The notes below the pieces were generated by a model. It was given only the letters and a program-made list of their open reading frames with translations, was not told the DNA's origin and did not search any database. A stretch of 64,000 bases of DNA, taken from positions 1 to 64,000 of the forward strand of contig JAGWAR010000005.1 of the NCBI GenBank assembly GCA_021296325.1, in the 5' to 3' direction. Each line of letters opens with the position of its first letter. Position 1 is the first letter of the stretch. Shown piece after piece: positions 52,651-63,575 of the stretch. The translations under genes were made by a program, and so were the position numbers. Source of the DNA: Alphaproteobacteria bacterium. Its GTDB lineage: Bacteria; Pseudomonadota; Alphaproteobacteria; GCA-2746255.

Positions 52651-53190
52651 ATGGCAGAAAGTTATTGTGAAATCGCGAAGGGGCATCCCTTTCACGGTCC
52701 CTTTCATGATAACGAACATGGTTTTCCGACTCGCGACGATGCTGTTCTTTTCGAACGGCTCTGTCTCGAGATCAATCAGGCAGGGCTTTCCTGGCTGACG
52801 GTGCTGAAGAAGCGGGAAGCCTTCCGGAAGGCATACCGGGGCTTCGACCTCGACAAGGTGGCGCGTTTCGGCAAACGGGACATCGACCGGCTGCTGGGCG
52901 ATGCCGGCATCATTCGCAACCGGCGGAAGATCGAGGCGGCCATCGAGAATGCGAAGCGCCTGTGCGCCGTCCGGGCCGAGCATGGGTCCTTTGCCGGCTG
53001 GCTGGATGGCCAGGTACCGCAAAATCTCGAAGAATGGATTCCAGTATTTCGCAAGACATTCGTCTTTACAGGCAAAGAAATCGTCAATGAATTCTTGACC
53101 GGGACGGGCTACCTGCCGGGGGCCCATGATCCCGAATGTCCTGTCTACCGACTTGTTTTAAAAGAAAAACCGCCCTGGATGCGGGAGTAG
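52651..53190 (+). CDS. tag: DNA-3-methyladenine glycosylase I
   Basis: HDNEHGFPTRDDAVLFERLCLEINQAGLSWLTVLKKREAFRKAYRGFDLDKVARF...GIIRNRRKIEAAIENAK. Confidence 0.92.
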   Translation: MAESYCEIAKGHPFHGPFHDNEHGFPTRDDAVLFERLCLEINQAGLSWLTVLKKREAFRKAYRGFDLDKVARFGKRDIDRLLGDAGIIRNRRKIEAAIENAKRLCAVRAEHGSFAGWLDGQVPQNLEEWIPVFRKTFVFTGKEIVNEFLTGTGYLPGAHDPECPVYRLVLKEKPPWMRE

Positions 53191-53346
53191 GGCGGAGAAT
53201 GCCCCGGCAGGCGATTTCTTTAAATATTAACCATTTTTTAAGGGCGGGATGCAAAATTCAACCTATCCATGAGGAGACCTTACGTTTTTGCTTTGCGAGT
53301 TACATGGCTAGTGGGGTGTCTTCTGGACGTTTCCTCCCTGAACTTT

Positions 53347-53376
53347 CGGCCGCGTCGCAATGTCGCGGCCGTTTTT
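53347..53376 (+). terminator. Strong Rho-independent terminator/attenuator hairpin upstream of the ORF at 53415
   Basis: CGGCCGCG-TCGCAATGT-CGCGGCCG followed by TTTTTC. Confidence 0.8.
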
Positions 53377-53414
53377 CTTGTGCAAAGGCAATTTTCTCGC
53401 GGATGCGGGTAGCC

Positions 53415-53870
53415 ATGGCTCCAGGGACAGCAAACCGATCCATCTTTTGTCCGGCCGGCCTTCTCGCCTGCCTTGCCTGGGTGGCACCGGCGGTGGCGGA
53501 GGATACGCTTTTGATCGGCGGTGAAACGGTGACGGTAAGCCGCACGGATTGCCTGAAAATCACGAAACACGTGCCGGCGGCGGATGTGGAATACCAGCCG
53601 GGCGTGGACGTACATGGCCGGCCGGTCGCTCCCGCCGACGTCGAGGGCAGTTCCTCAGTCAAGGTGCCGGAGAATTTCACGATCGACATCACCGTCGAGC
53701 TGGATGCGCGTTTCGGCATGCCGGCGACGCCCGATTTCTACAAACCGGAGGCGAACATCGGTGTCGTCACCGTCGAGGGGGACCAGGCCTATTTCAACGG
53801 ACAGCCGCTTGCCACCGAATCGGTCAACGAACTGGCGGAAATCTGCCGCAAGCTTACCAAGACCAAATAG
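53415..53870 (+). CDS. Hypothetical secreted/periplasmic protein
   Basis: Signal-peptide-like N-terminus FCPAGLLACLAWVAPAVAED; remainder of unknown function. Confidence 0.65.
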   Translation: MAPGTANRSIFCPAGLLACLAWVAPAVAEDTLLIGGETVTVSRTDCLKITKHVPAADVEYQPGVDVHGRPVAPADVEGSSSVKVPENFTIDITVELDARFGMPATPDFYKPEANIGVVTVEGDQAYFNGQPLATESVNELAEICRKLTKTK

Positions 53871-53931
53871 GCCTCCGTTGCATTAAAGGTGGCCATTGCC
53901 TAAAGTTTTGGCCCCTTCCGCACGAGGTCCC

Positions 53932-55209
53932 ATGCGCCTGTCTCTGTTCCTGCTTCCTACCCTGAAAGAGAGCCCGGCCGAGGCTCAGATCGTCTCGCAC
54001 CGCCTGAGCCTGCGGGCCGGCCTGGTCCGGCAGATGAGCGCCGGGATCTACGCCTGGTTGGCGCTGGGGTTCCGTGTTCTGAAGAAGATCGAGCAGATCG
54101 TTCGCGAAGAGCAGGACCGCGCCGGCTGCCAGGAAGTCCTGATGCCGACGGTCCAGTCGGCCGAGCTGTGGCAGGAAAGCGGGCGGTACGACGATTACGG
54201 CGAGGAAATGCTGCGTTTCAACGATCGCCACGGGCGCGAGATGCTCTACGGGCCGACGAACGAGGAAATGATCACGGACATCTTCCGCCAGTACGTGAAA
54301 AGCTACCGCGACCTTCCGAAGAACCTGTACCAGATCCAGTGGAAATTCCGGGACGAGGTGCGCCCGCGCTTCGGCGTCATGCGGGGCCGCGAGTTTTTGA
54401 TGAAGGACAACTACTCCTTCGATCTGGACTTCGAGGGCGCGAAGCGGTCCTACGAGAACATGTACCAGACCTATCTCCGGACCTTTGCCCGCATGGGGCT
54501 GACGGCGATTGCCGTGCGCGCCGATCCGGGCGCCATCGGTGGCACGTTAAGCCAGGAGTTCCACATCCTCGCCGAAACCGGCGAAAGCAAGGTGTTTTAC
54601 GACGCCGGTCTTGATTCCCTCGGCCCCGAAGACGTCGAAGCCGCCCAGCAGCTTTACGCCTGCACGGAGGAAAAGCACGATCCGGCGGCCTGCACCGTGC
54701 CGCCGGACCGCCTGCGCGAGGCGCGCGGGATTGAAGTCGGCCACATCTTTTATTTCGGCACGAAATATTCGAAGGCGATGAACGTCGAGGTGGCCGGGCC
54801 CAACGGCGAATCGATCGTCGTCGAGATGGGGTCTTACGGCATCGGTATTTCGCGTCTGGTCGGCGCCATCATCGAGGCATCCCATGACGAGAAGGGAATC
54901 GTCTGGCCGGAACCCGTCGCCCCTTTCCGGGTTGGCTTGATCAACCTGCGAAGCGGGGATGCGGCCTGCGACAAGGCGGCGGACGCGTTGTATGAAAAAC
55001 TGAACGCCGCCGGTATCGAGGTGCTTTACGACGACCGCGACGAACGTTCCGGCGTCAAATTCGCCACGATGGATCTCATCGGCCTGCCCTGGCAACTCGT
55101 CGTCGGTCCGCGCGGGGTGAAAAACGGCGTTGTTGAACTCAAGCGCCGCGCCGGCGGGGAAAGCGAGGAACTTTCCGTCGAATCCGCACTCGCGCGGCTT
55201 GTGGATTGA
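53932..55209 (+). CDS. proS: Prolyl-tRNA synthetase
   Basis: [75 protein letters not shown]; 426 aa, alpha-type ProS lacking insertion domain. Confidence 0.97.
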   Translation: MRLSLFLLPTLKESPAEAQIVSHRLSLRAGLVRQMSAGIYAWLALGFRVLKKIEQIVREEQDRAGCQEVLMPTVQSAELWQESGRYDDYGEEMLRFNDRHGREMLYGPTNEEMITDIFRQYVKSYRDLPKNLYQIQWKFRDEVRPRFGVMRGREFLMKDNYSFDLDFEGAKRSYENMYQTYLRTFARMGLTAIAVRADPGAIGGTLSQEFHILAETGESKVFYDAGLDSLGPEDVEAAQQLYACTEEKHDPAACTVPPDRLREARGIEVGHIFYFGTKYSKAMNVEVAGPNGESIVVEMGSYGIGISRLVGAIIEASHDEKGIVWPEPVAPFRVGLINLRSGDAACDKAADALYEKLNAAGIEVLYDDRDERSGVKFATMDLIGLPWQLVVGPRGVKNGVVELKRRAGGESEELSVESALARLVD

Positions 55210-55211
55210 GC

Positions 55212-56456
55212 ATGTTTGGTCCCTTCGAGCGCATGGTGGCCGGCCGCTATTTGCGGTCGCGGCGGCAGGAAGGCTTCATCTCGATCATCGCCGGCTTTTC
55301 GCTTCTGGGCATCGCGCTTGGCGTGGCGACGCTCATCATCGTCATGTCCGTCATGGGCGGGTTTCGCGAGGAACTCCTGAAACGCATCCTTGGGCTTAAC
55401 GGTCATCTCGGCGTCTACGGCATGGGCGTGCCGCTCGAGGATTTCGACCGGTTGAAAGGCGAGATCGTCAAGCTGGATGACGTTGTCGAGGTGGCGCCGC
55501 TGATCGAAGGGCAGGTCATGGCCACCGCCAACAACGTGGCGCGCGGCGCCATGGTCCACGGGCTCCGGCGCGAGGATCTGCTGGCCCGCAAGCTGGTGGC
55601 GGAACACATCACGGAAGGCAGCCTTGAGGCCTATGGCGAGGAGGATTCGATCGTTCTCGGCCAAAGGCTCGCCGAGAAGCTGGGGCTTCGGGTCGGCGAT
55701 TCGCTGACCCTTATTTCACCCCAGGGCAACGTCACCGCCTTCGGCACGGTGCCGCGGCTTCGCGCCTACAGGGTCGGCGCCACCTTCGAGATCGGCATGT
55801 ACGAATACGACAGCTCCTTCATCTTCATGCCGCTCGAGGCGGCCCAGGTTTTCTTTCGCCTGAAGGGCCAGGTCTCGGGACTGGAGGTCATGCTCACCGA
55901 TCCCGACCGGGTGGACGCCGTGCGTCCGGGCATCGCCGCCGCCGCCGGCGGGGGAAAGCGCATTTACGACTGGCAGGAGGCGAATGCCAGTTTCTTCAAC
56001 GCAATCAAGGTCGAACGCAACGTCATGTTCCTGATCCTGACGCTGATCATCCTGGTTGCGGCCTTCAACATCATCTCCAGCCTCATCATGCTGGTGAAGG
56101 ATAAGGGGCAGGCGATTGCGATCCTGCGCACGATGGGCGCCACCCGCGGCATGATCATGCGCATCTTCTTCCTTTGCGGGGCGGGCGTGGGGGTGACCGG
56201 TACGATCCTGGGTTCCGTCCTTGGGCTTGTTTTTACGCTGAACATCGAATCGGTCCGCGACTGGCTGGAAGGCATCAGCGGGGCCGAGCTTTTCGCGGCC
56301 GAAATCTATTTCCTTTCCCATTTGCCCGTGAAGATCGACTGGGCCGAGATCACCGGCATCGTGCTGATGGGGCTGGCGCTTTCCTTCCTTGCCACGCTGT
56401 ATCCTTCCTGGCGGGCGGCCCGGCTCGACCCGGTCGAGGCGTTGCGCTATGAGTGA
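55212..56456 (+). CDS. lolC: Lipoprotein-releasing ABC transporter permease (LolC/E)
   Basis: [66 protein letters not shown]; FtsX-like C-terminus. Alternative Met at 55206. Confidence 0.95.
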   Translation: MFGPFERMVAGRYLRSRRQEGFISIIAGFSLLGIALGVATLIIVMSVMGGFREELLKRILGLNGHLGVYGMGVPLEDFDRLKGEIVKLDDVVEVAPLIEGQVMATANNVARGAMVHGLRREDLLARKLVAEHITEGSLEAYGEEDSIVLGQRLAEKLGLRVGDSLTLISPQGNVTAFGTVPRLRAYRVGATFEIGMYEYDSSFIFMPLEAAQVFFRLKGQVSGLEVMLTDPDRVDAVRPGIAAAAGGGKRIYDWQEANASFFNAIKVERNVMFLILTLIILVAAFNIISSLIMLVKDKGQAIAILRTMGATRGMIMRIFFLCGAGVGVTGTILGSVLGLVFTLNIESVRDWLEGISGAELFAAEIYFLSHLPVKIDWAEITGIVLMGLALSFLATLYPSWRAARLDPVEALRYE

Positions 56457-57129
56457 GCCGGTCCTCCGTCTTGAGGCGATCCGGCGAAGCTACCTGCAGG
56501 GGGCGGCCCGGCTCGACGTGCTGCGCGACGTTTCGCTCGAAATAAAAAGCGGCGAAATCGTGGCCCTGCTCGGGCCGTCCGGGGCCGGCAAGTCGACGCT
56601 GCTGCACGTTGCCGGCCTGCTGGAGCGGCCCGGTGCCGGTGAGGTGGTGATTCAGGGCCGGGCCTGTGGCCCGCTTTCCGACCCGGAACGCACGGCAATC
56701 CGGCGGACCGAGCTTGGCTTCGTCTACCAGTTCCATCACCTGCTTGCTGAATTTACCGCCCTTGAGAACGTGGCGTTGCCCCGGATGATCGACGGGGCTT
56801 CCCGCGAAGCGGCGGGGGTGCGGGGGGTCGAACTGCTGGAGGCGGTCGGCCTTGGCGGGCGTCTCGCCCACCGGCCGAGCGAGCTTTCCGGCGGCGAACA
56901 GCAGCGCGTGGCGATCGCGCGCGCGGTCGCCAACCGCCCGGCGGTCCTGTTGGCGGACGAGCCGACCGGCAACCTCGACCACAAGACGGCGGACGCCGTC
57001 TTCGAGCAAATCGTGCGCCTGGTCCGCGAAACCGGGCTTGCCGCGTTGGTCGCCACTCACAACCTGGAACTCGCCAAGCGGATGGACCGCACGCTTTTCC
57101 TGCGCGAAGGCGCCATCGTTCCGGGCTAG
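56449..57129 (+). CDS. lolD: Lipoprotein-releasing ABC transporter ATP-binding protein
   Basis: Walker [42 protein letters not shown]. Confidence 0.95.
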   Translation: MSEPVLRLEAIRRSYLQGAARLDVLRDVSLEIKSGEIVALLGPSGAGKSTLLHVAGLLERPGAGEVVIQGRACGPLSDPERTAIRRTELGFVYQFHHLLAEFTALENVALPRMIDGASREAAGVRGVELLEAVGLGGRLAHRPSELSGGEQQRVAIARAVANRPAVLLADEPTGNLDHKTADAVFEQIVRLVRETGLAALVATHNLELAKRMDRTLFLREGAIVPG

Positions 57130-57241
57130 GGCCGGGTCCCTGCGATTTTTTGTGGATAACTTCCCATGGCTTCCCGCCGGGCGCTGACAAGCGCCGGCAG
57201 ATGTGAAATTCTATTCCAACCCGCCGCCTTCGGATGGAAGC

Positions 57242-60200
57242 ATGCCAACCGCCGATTTCGTTCACTTGCGTCTTCACAGCGCCTATTCGCTTCTCGAGGG
57301 CGCGCTCAAGATTCCGGAAATCGTCGAACGCTGCCGTGAGGAACGGATGCCTGCGGCGGCGATCACGGACACGAACAATCTGTTCGGCGCCCTCGAATTT
57401 TCGCTGGCCGCCGCCGCCGCCGGAGTCCAGCCGATCCTCGGCTGCCAGATCACCCTGGCGAAGGGGGAGGAGGGCCCTGAAAAAGATGCACGGGACAACG
57501 CGCTCGTGCTGCTGGTGCAAAACTAGGCGGGCTATCGCAGCCTGATCCGCCTGGTCAGCCAGGCGTTTCTCGAAAAGGCTCCCAACGCGGAACCCCATGT
57601 CACCCTCGACGATCTGAAGGCGGCGAACGAGGGGCTGATCGCGCTTACCGGCGGCGCCAAGGGTCCCGTCGGCCGCTATCTGGCGGAAGGGCAAAAGGAG
57701 GCGGCGCGGGACCTCCTGCATGAGCTCGCGCAGATTTTCGAAGGCCGGCTCTATATCGAGCTTCAGCGCCACGGGCTTGAGGAGGAAGCGGTGACGGAGG
57801 AGGGGTTGCTCGATCTCGCCTACGCGCTCGACTTGCCGCTGGTGGCGACGAACGAAGCCTTCTTCGGGGACGAAGCCATGTTCGAGGCTCATGACGCGTT
57901 GCTTTGTGTCGCTGAAGGTGTTCACGTCGCGGACCGGGACCGCCGCCGCCTTACGCCCGAGCATCGCTTCAAATCCGCCGGGGAGATGCGCGCCCTCTTT
58001 GCCGATCTGCCGGAGGCGGTCGACAACACGCTGGTCATCGCGAAGCGTTGCGCCTTCCTGCTGGAAGCGCGCGAGCCGATGCTGCCGGCCTTTCCGACCC
58101 CGGAAGGCGAAAGCGAGACGGAAACGCTCCGCCGACTTTCGGCAGCCGGGCTCGAGCAACGCCTCGCCACCCAGGTGTTCACGGACGCAATGGAGGCGGG
58201 CGAGAAGGAACGCCTCGCCAAGCGCTACCGGGAGCGCCTGGAATACGAAATCGACGTCATCGCCCGCATGGGCTATCCGGGCTACTTCCTGATCGTTGCC
58301 GACTTCATCCAGTGGGCGAAGCAGGCCGGCATTCCGGTCGGCCCTGGCCGCGGGTCGGGGGCGGGGTCTGTCGTCGCCTGGTCGCTCACGATCACCGATC
58401 TCGATCCCCTGCGCTTTGGCCTTCTGTTCGAGCGCTTTCTCAACCCGGAGCGCATCTCGATGCCGGACTTTGACATCGATTTCTGCCAGGACCGGCGCGA
58501 CGAAGTCATCCGCTACGTTCAGGAAAAGTATGGTGCTGACCGGGTCGCCCAGATCATCACCTTCGGCACGCTTCAGGCCCGTGCCGTGCTGCGCGACGTT
58601 GGCCGGGTCCTCGGCATGGCCTATGGCTGGGTGGATCGCATCTGCAAGCTGGTGCCCTACAACCCGGCTAGCCCGGTGTCGCTTGAAGAAGCGATCGCGC
58701 GCGAATCCCGCCTGCAGGCAATGCGCGAGGAAGATTCAACCGTCGCCAAGCTGCTCGATATCGGCATGAAGCTGGAAGGACTTTACCGGCACGCCTCGAC
58801 CCATGCGGCCGGCGTCGTCATTTCGGACCGCCCCCTCGACGAGACGATCCCGCTTTACCGCGATCCGCGTTCGGACATGCCGGTCACCCAGTTCTCAATG
58901 AAATATGTCGAGACGGCCGGCCTCGTGAAATTCGACTTCCTCGGCCTCAAGACCCTGACGGTGATCGCTCGCACGCTCGACTTCCTGAAGGCGCGCGGGG
59001 TCGAGATCGACCTGCCGCTGTTGCCGCTCGACGATGCGAAGACGTACGCGATGCTGGGCCTTGGTGATACGGTCGGCGTCTTCCAGCTGGAAAGTTCCGG
59101 CATGCGGGACGTGCTGAAGCGTTTGCAGCCCGACTGTTTCGAGGACATCATCGCGCTGGTGGCGCTGTTCCGGCCGGGCCCGATGGACAACATCCCCCGC
59201 TACATCGCCTGCAAGCATCGCGAGGAAAATCCGGATTACCTGCACCCCCTGCTGGAAGGTATTCTCAAGGAAACCTTCGGCGTCATCATCTATCAGGAAC
59301 AGGTGATGCAGATCGCCCAGGTACTGTCCGGCTTCAGCCTGGGCGCGGCCGATCTTCTTCGCCGGGCCATGGGCAAGAAGATCAAGTCGGAAATGGAAGC
59401 CCAGCGCCAGAACTTCGTCGAAGGTGCCGTCGCCAAGGGCGTGCCGAAGGCCCAGGCGTCCCACATCTTCGAGCAGGTGGACAAATTCGCCGGCTACGGC
59501 TTCAACAAGTCCCACGCCGCGGCCTACGCGTTGGTCGCCTACCAGACGGCCTACCTGAAGGCGAACCACCCGGTTGAATTTCTGGCCGCGCTGATGTCGC
59601 TGGATCTCAACAACACGGACAAGCTGAACGCACTCCGCCAGGAGCTTATGCGCCTCAAACTGGAGCTGCTGCCACCCGACATCAACCGTTCGGGCGTCGT
59701 CTTCACGGTCGAGCGGACGGAGACGGGGGAGGCGGCCATCCGTTACGCGCTGGCGGCGCTCAAGAATGTGGGCGTCCATGCCATGGAGCTGCTCGCCGAG
59801 GAGCGCACCCGCGGCGGCCCCTTCGAAAACCTTTACGACTTCGCCTCGCGCATCGATTCCAGGACCATGAACAAGCGCCAGCTCGAAAGCCTCATCCAGG
59901 CCGGCGCCTTCGATTCGCTGAATGCAAACCGGGCCCAGGTCTTCGCCGCCATCGACAAGCTGATGGGCTGGGCGAACGCGGCCCAGCAGGATCGCTCGAC
60001 CCAGCAGGAAAGCCTGTTCCAGGAATCGACGGAAAGCTTCGCCGTTGCCCTGCCCGAGATCGAGGAATGGACGATGATGGACCGGCTTCGCCGCGAATAC
60101 GAGGCGGTCGGCTTCTACCTTTCGGCCCATCCGCTGGATGCCTATGGGGTGTTGCTCGAACGCTTGCAGGTGACGGCGGTGGCGGACCTTTTCGACCGCC

Positions 60201-60700
60201 TGGCCGACGGCAAGACCGAGCGCGTCCTGCTGGCCGGCACGATGATCGGCAAGCAGGAACGCACCTCTGCCCGAGGCAACCGCTTCGCCTTCGTTCAGCT
60301 TTCCGATTCAAGTGGGGTTTACGAGGTCCTGGTTTTTTCGGAATTGCTGGCCAATGCCGGCGAGCTGCTGGAATCCGGGGTGCCGCTGCTGGTGACGGTG
60401 GATGCCCGCATGGAAGGCGACGCCGTTCGTATGGCCGCCCAGAAGATCGAGACGCTGGAGAAGGTGGAGGCGAAAACCGGCGGCCAGGTCCGCATCCGGC
60501 TGCTGGACGAGCGCCCGATCGAAAATCTCAAGCAATTGATCGAAAAGGAAAAACGCGGCGAGGGGGTCGTCCGGCTCGTCCTGCCCTATGGCGAAACGGA
60601 AGAGGTCGAGATGCAGCTTCCGGGCAAGTTTGCCCTCTCGGCCACGACCCGCGAGGCGATCCAGCGCCTGCCCGGCGTCGCCGAGGTTCGGGAAAGCTAG
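57242..60700 (+). CDS. dnaE: DNA polymerase III alpha subunit, interrupted by one in-frame TAG (57524-57526)
   Basis: PHP domain FVHLRLHSAYSLLEGALKI...ITDTNNLFGALEF...LVLLVQN-*-AGYRSLIRLVSQAFLEK; then GPGRGSGAGSVVAWSL, PDFDIDFCQDRRDEVIRYV. Both parts in the same frame; sequence between stop and next ORF Met is fully open. Confidence 0.96.
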
Positions 60701-60740
60701 GGAAAGCTTGCCCAAAGCCTTGCATTTTCAACCATTTTGC

Positions 60741-60769
60741 TTGAAAAGAAGGGGTAGGCCGGCTATGTA
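60741..60769 (+). promoter_or_regulatory. Putative promoter upstream of rpsB
   Basis: TTGAAA-N17-TATGTA in the dnaE-rpsB gap. Confidence 0.4.
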
Positions 60770-60836
60770 GCTGCCGGTCAAATTCGCACGTGGGAGGCGG
60801 TTCCTGGGGCGAGAGCTTCGGGGGGCCGATCCGGTG

Positions 60837-60856
60837 TCGGCGCCAGGTGGCGCCGA
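60837..60856 (+). promoter_or_regulatory. Perfect 8-bp inverted repeat in the rpsB leader
   Basis: TCGGCGCC-AGGT-GGCGCCGA followed by TATATTTTCCC, 40 nt upstream of the rpsB ATG. Confidence 0.5.
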
Positions 60857-60896
60857 TATATTTTCCCGCGGAGGTCTATCCGGAGAAGTAAGAAAG

Positions 60897-61742
60897 ATGA
60901 CGCTTCCAACCTTTACGATGCGTCAGCTCCTTGAAGCTGGCGTCCATTTCGGTCACGTCGTGCGGCGGTGGAATCCGCAAATGGCCCCCTATCTGTTCGG
61001 GGTCCGCAATGGCGTGCATATCATCAATCTCGAGCAGACCGTGCCGCTTCTCTACGCGGCAATGCAGGCCATCCAGAACACGGTTGCGGAAGGCGGGCGG
61101 GTGCTTTTCGTCGGCACAAAGCGCCAGGCGGCCGAGACGATCGCCGATTCGGCATCCCGCTGCGGCCAGTACTACGTCAACCACCGCTGGCTGGGGGGCA
61201 TGCTGTCGAACTGGCAGACGATCTCCCAGTCAATCAAGCGCCTGCGCGGGCTGGAAGATCAGCTTGCCGCCGAAACCACCCTGCTGACCAAGAAGGAGAC
61301 CCTTCAGCTTACCCGCGAGCAGGACAAGCTGGAGCGTGCCCTCGGCGGCATCAAGGAAATGGGGGGGCTGCCGGATATCCTCTTCGTCGTGGACACGAAC
61401 CGCGAAGAGATCGCTGTCAAGGAGGCCATCAAGCTGAACATCCCGATCGTCGCGGTACTCGACAGCAACAGCAACCCGGAGGGGATCACCTATCCAATTC
61501 CGGGCAATGACGACGCCATCCGGGCAATTGCGACCTATTGCGATCTCATCGCTGGGGCCGCTCTCGGCGGGCTGCAGCAGGAACGCCGCGCCGCCGGCGA
61601 CGACGTCGGGGCCGATGCCGAGGCGCCGGAGGAAACGGCCGTCGCCGCGCCGGCAACGCCCGAGAAGAAGGCGAAAGAGGCCCCGGCCGAGGCAACGCCC
61701 GAGACCGGGAAGCCGGCCGAAGAGGCGCCACCTACTGGCTGA
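60897..61742 (+). CDS. rpsB: 30S ribosomal protein S2
   Basis: [54 protein letters not shown]; acidic Ala/Pro/Glu-rich C-terminal tail. Confidence 0.98.
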   Translation: MTLPTFTMRQLLEAGVHFGHVVRRWNPQMAPYLFGVRNGVHIINLEQTVPLLYAAMQAIQNTVAEGGRVLFVGTKRQAAETIADSASRCGQYYVNHRWLGGMLSNWQTISQSIKRLRGLEDQLAAETTLLTKKETLQLTREQDKLERALGGIKEMGGLPDILFVVDTNREEIAVKEAIKLNIPIVAVLDSNSNPEGITYPIPGNDDAIRAIATYCDLIAGAALGGLQQERRAAGDDVGADAEAPEETAVAAPATPEKKAKEAPAEATPETGKPAEEAPPTG

Positions 61743-61798
61743 ATTAAAAATAATAAAATCAAATAGTTAATAACTATCTTTAAGAAATATATTTAGAA

Positions 61799-62725
61799 AT
61801 GCCAGAAATTACCGCTCAGATGGTCAAGGCGCTTCGTGAGAAGACGGGCGTCGGCATGATGGATTGCAAGCGCGCCCTGGCCGAGACCGGCGGGGACATG
61901 GAGGCGGCGGTGGATTGGCTCCGCAAGCAGGGTATCGCTTCCGCCGCCAAGAAGGCGGGCCGCGTGGCCGCCGAGGGGCTGGTCGGAATCGCCACCGACG
62001 CGGCTGGCGGTGCCCTCGTCGAGGTCAACGCCGAGACGGACTTCGTCGCCCGCAACGAGACTTTCCAGGGCTTCGTTCAAACCGTTGCGGAAACGGCCCT
62101 GAAGTCCGGCGGCGACGGCATTGACGCGCTGGCGGACGCGCGTCTCGCCGAAGGTGGAACCATCGCGGAGAAGCTCACCGAACTGGTGGCCACCATCGGG
62201 GAAAACATGGCCCTTCGCAGGGAAGATGTCCTGCGCGTCGAGCCGGGCGTTGTCGCGTCCTATATGCACAACGCCGTGACACCAAACCTTGGCAAGATCG
62301 GGGTGCTTGTCGCCCTTGAATCGGCGGGTGACACGGACAAGCTGCTTGCCTTCGGCCGCCAACTTGCCATGCACGTCGCCGCGTCCTCCCCCCAGGCGGT
62401 GACGGTCGAGGCCCTCGATCCGGCCGATCTGGCCCGCGAGCGGGAGGTGCTGGCCGGCCAGGCGCGAGCCAGCGGCAAGCCCGACGAGATCATCGAAAAG
62501 ATGGTGGAGGGCCGGCTTCGCAAATTCTACGAAGAGGTCGTCCTGCTTGAGCAGACCTTCGTTATCGACGGGGAAACGAAGGTGGCAAAAGCCGTGGCGG
62601 CGGCGGAAAAAGACGTCGGCGCCCCGATCCGGGTGGCCGGCTTCGTCCGTTTTGCGCTTGGCGAAGGCCTCGAGCGGAAAGACAGCGATTTCGCTGCCGA
62701 AGTCGCCGCCCAGCTGGGCGATTGA
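61799..62725 (+). CDS. tsf: Elongation factor Ts
   Basis: [45 protein letters not shown]; 308 aa. Confidence 0.98.
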   Translation: MPEITAQMVKALREKTGVGMMDCKRALAETGGDMEAAVDWLRKQGIASAAKKAGRVAAEGLVGIATDAAGGALVEVNAETDFVARNETFQGFVQTVAETALKSGGDGIDALADARLAEGGTIAEKLTELVATIGENMALRREDVLRVEPGVVASYMHNAVTPNLGKIGVLVALESAGDTDKLLAFGRQLAMHVAASSPQAVTVEALDPADLAREREVLAGQARASGKPDEIIEKMVEGRLRKFYEEVVLLEQTFVIDGETKVAKAVAAAEKDVGAPIRVAGFVRFALGEGLERKDSDFAAEVAAQLGD

Positions 62726-62816
62726 GGCATGGCTGGCGTCTTTTAGGCGCTTGTGCCATCATGCCGGTACCTCGACCCACGGCCCCGGCGAGCAGGAAAT
62801 CGACACAGGCGACGCC

Positions 62817-63572
62817 ATGGAAGCCGCGCAATCCGCTGAAATCTCCACATCTTATCAACGGGTTCTGTTGAAAGTCTCCGGCGAGGCCCTGATGGGGCCG
62901 GACGGCTACGGAATTCATCCGCTGACGCTGCGGCGCATCGCCGAGGACATCGCCGAGGTGCACCGCACCGGCGTCCAGGTCTGCCTCGTCATCGGCGGCG
63001 GCAACATCTTCCGGGGCGTCTCCGGGGCCGCCGAGGGGCTCGACCGGACCGGGGCCGACCACATGGGCATGTTGGCCACCGTGATCAACGCGCTTGCCGT
63101 TCAGAACGCGCTCGAGCAAATCGATATCCCGACCCGGGTGCAATCGGCGATCTCCATGGAAAGCATCTGCGAACCCTATATCCGCCGCCGGGCGGTGCGC
63201 CACATGGAAAAAGGGCGCGTCGTCATCTTCGCGGCCGGCACCGGCAACCCCTTCTTCACGACGGACACCGCTGCGACACTCAGGGCCGTGGAGATGAGCT
63301 GTGATGCGATTCTCAAGGGTACCCAGGTGGACGGAGTTTACAGCGACGATCCCCACAAGGTGCCGGACGCAACGCGTTACGACCATTTGACCTATCTGGA
63401 CGTCATTTCCAGGGACCTGGCCGTCATGGACGCCTCGGCGATCTCGCTGGCGCGGGACAACCGGATTCCGGTCGTCGTCTTTTCGATTCACGAACCGGGA
63501 AATTTTGCCCAGGTGCTGCAGGGCAAGGGCTATTTTACGGTTATCGACGACGGCGAAAGGAAAAGGGACTAA
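62817..63572 (+). CDS. pyrH: UMP kinase
   Basis: [13 protein letters not shown]...[10 protein letters not shown]...[20 protein letters not shown]...[16 protein letters not shown]. Confidence 0.98.
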   Translation: MEAAQSAEISTSYQRVLLKVSGEALMGPDGYGIHPLTLRRIAEDIAEVHRTGVQVCLVIGGGNIFRGVSGAAEGLDRTGADHMGMLATVINALAVQNALEQIDIPTRVQSAISMESICEPYIRRRAVRHMEKGRVVIFAAGTGNPFFTTDTAATLRAVEMSCDAILKGTQVDGVYSDDPHKVPDATRYDHLTYLDVISRDLAVMDASAISLARDNRIPVVVFSIHEPGNFAQVLQGKGYFTVIDDGERKRD

Positions 63573-63575
63573 GCG

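Noticed and set aside
49525-57526. Selenocysteine, pyrrolysine or a reassigned stop as explanation of the coaX/dnaE stops
   Set aside because: The stops are TAA and TAG, not TGA; TAG and TAA terminate many other genes here; homologues have ordinary Tyr and Glu at these sites.
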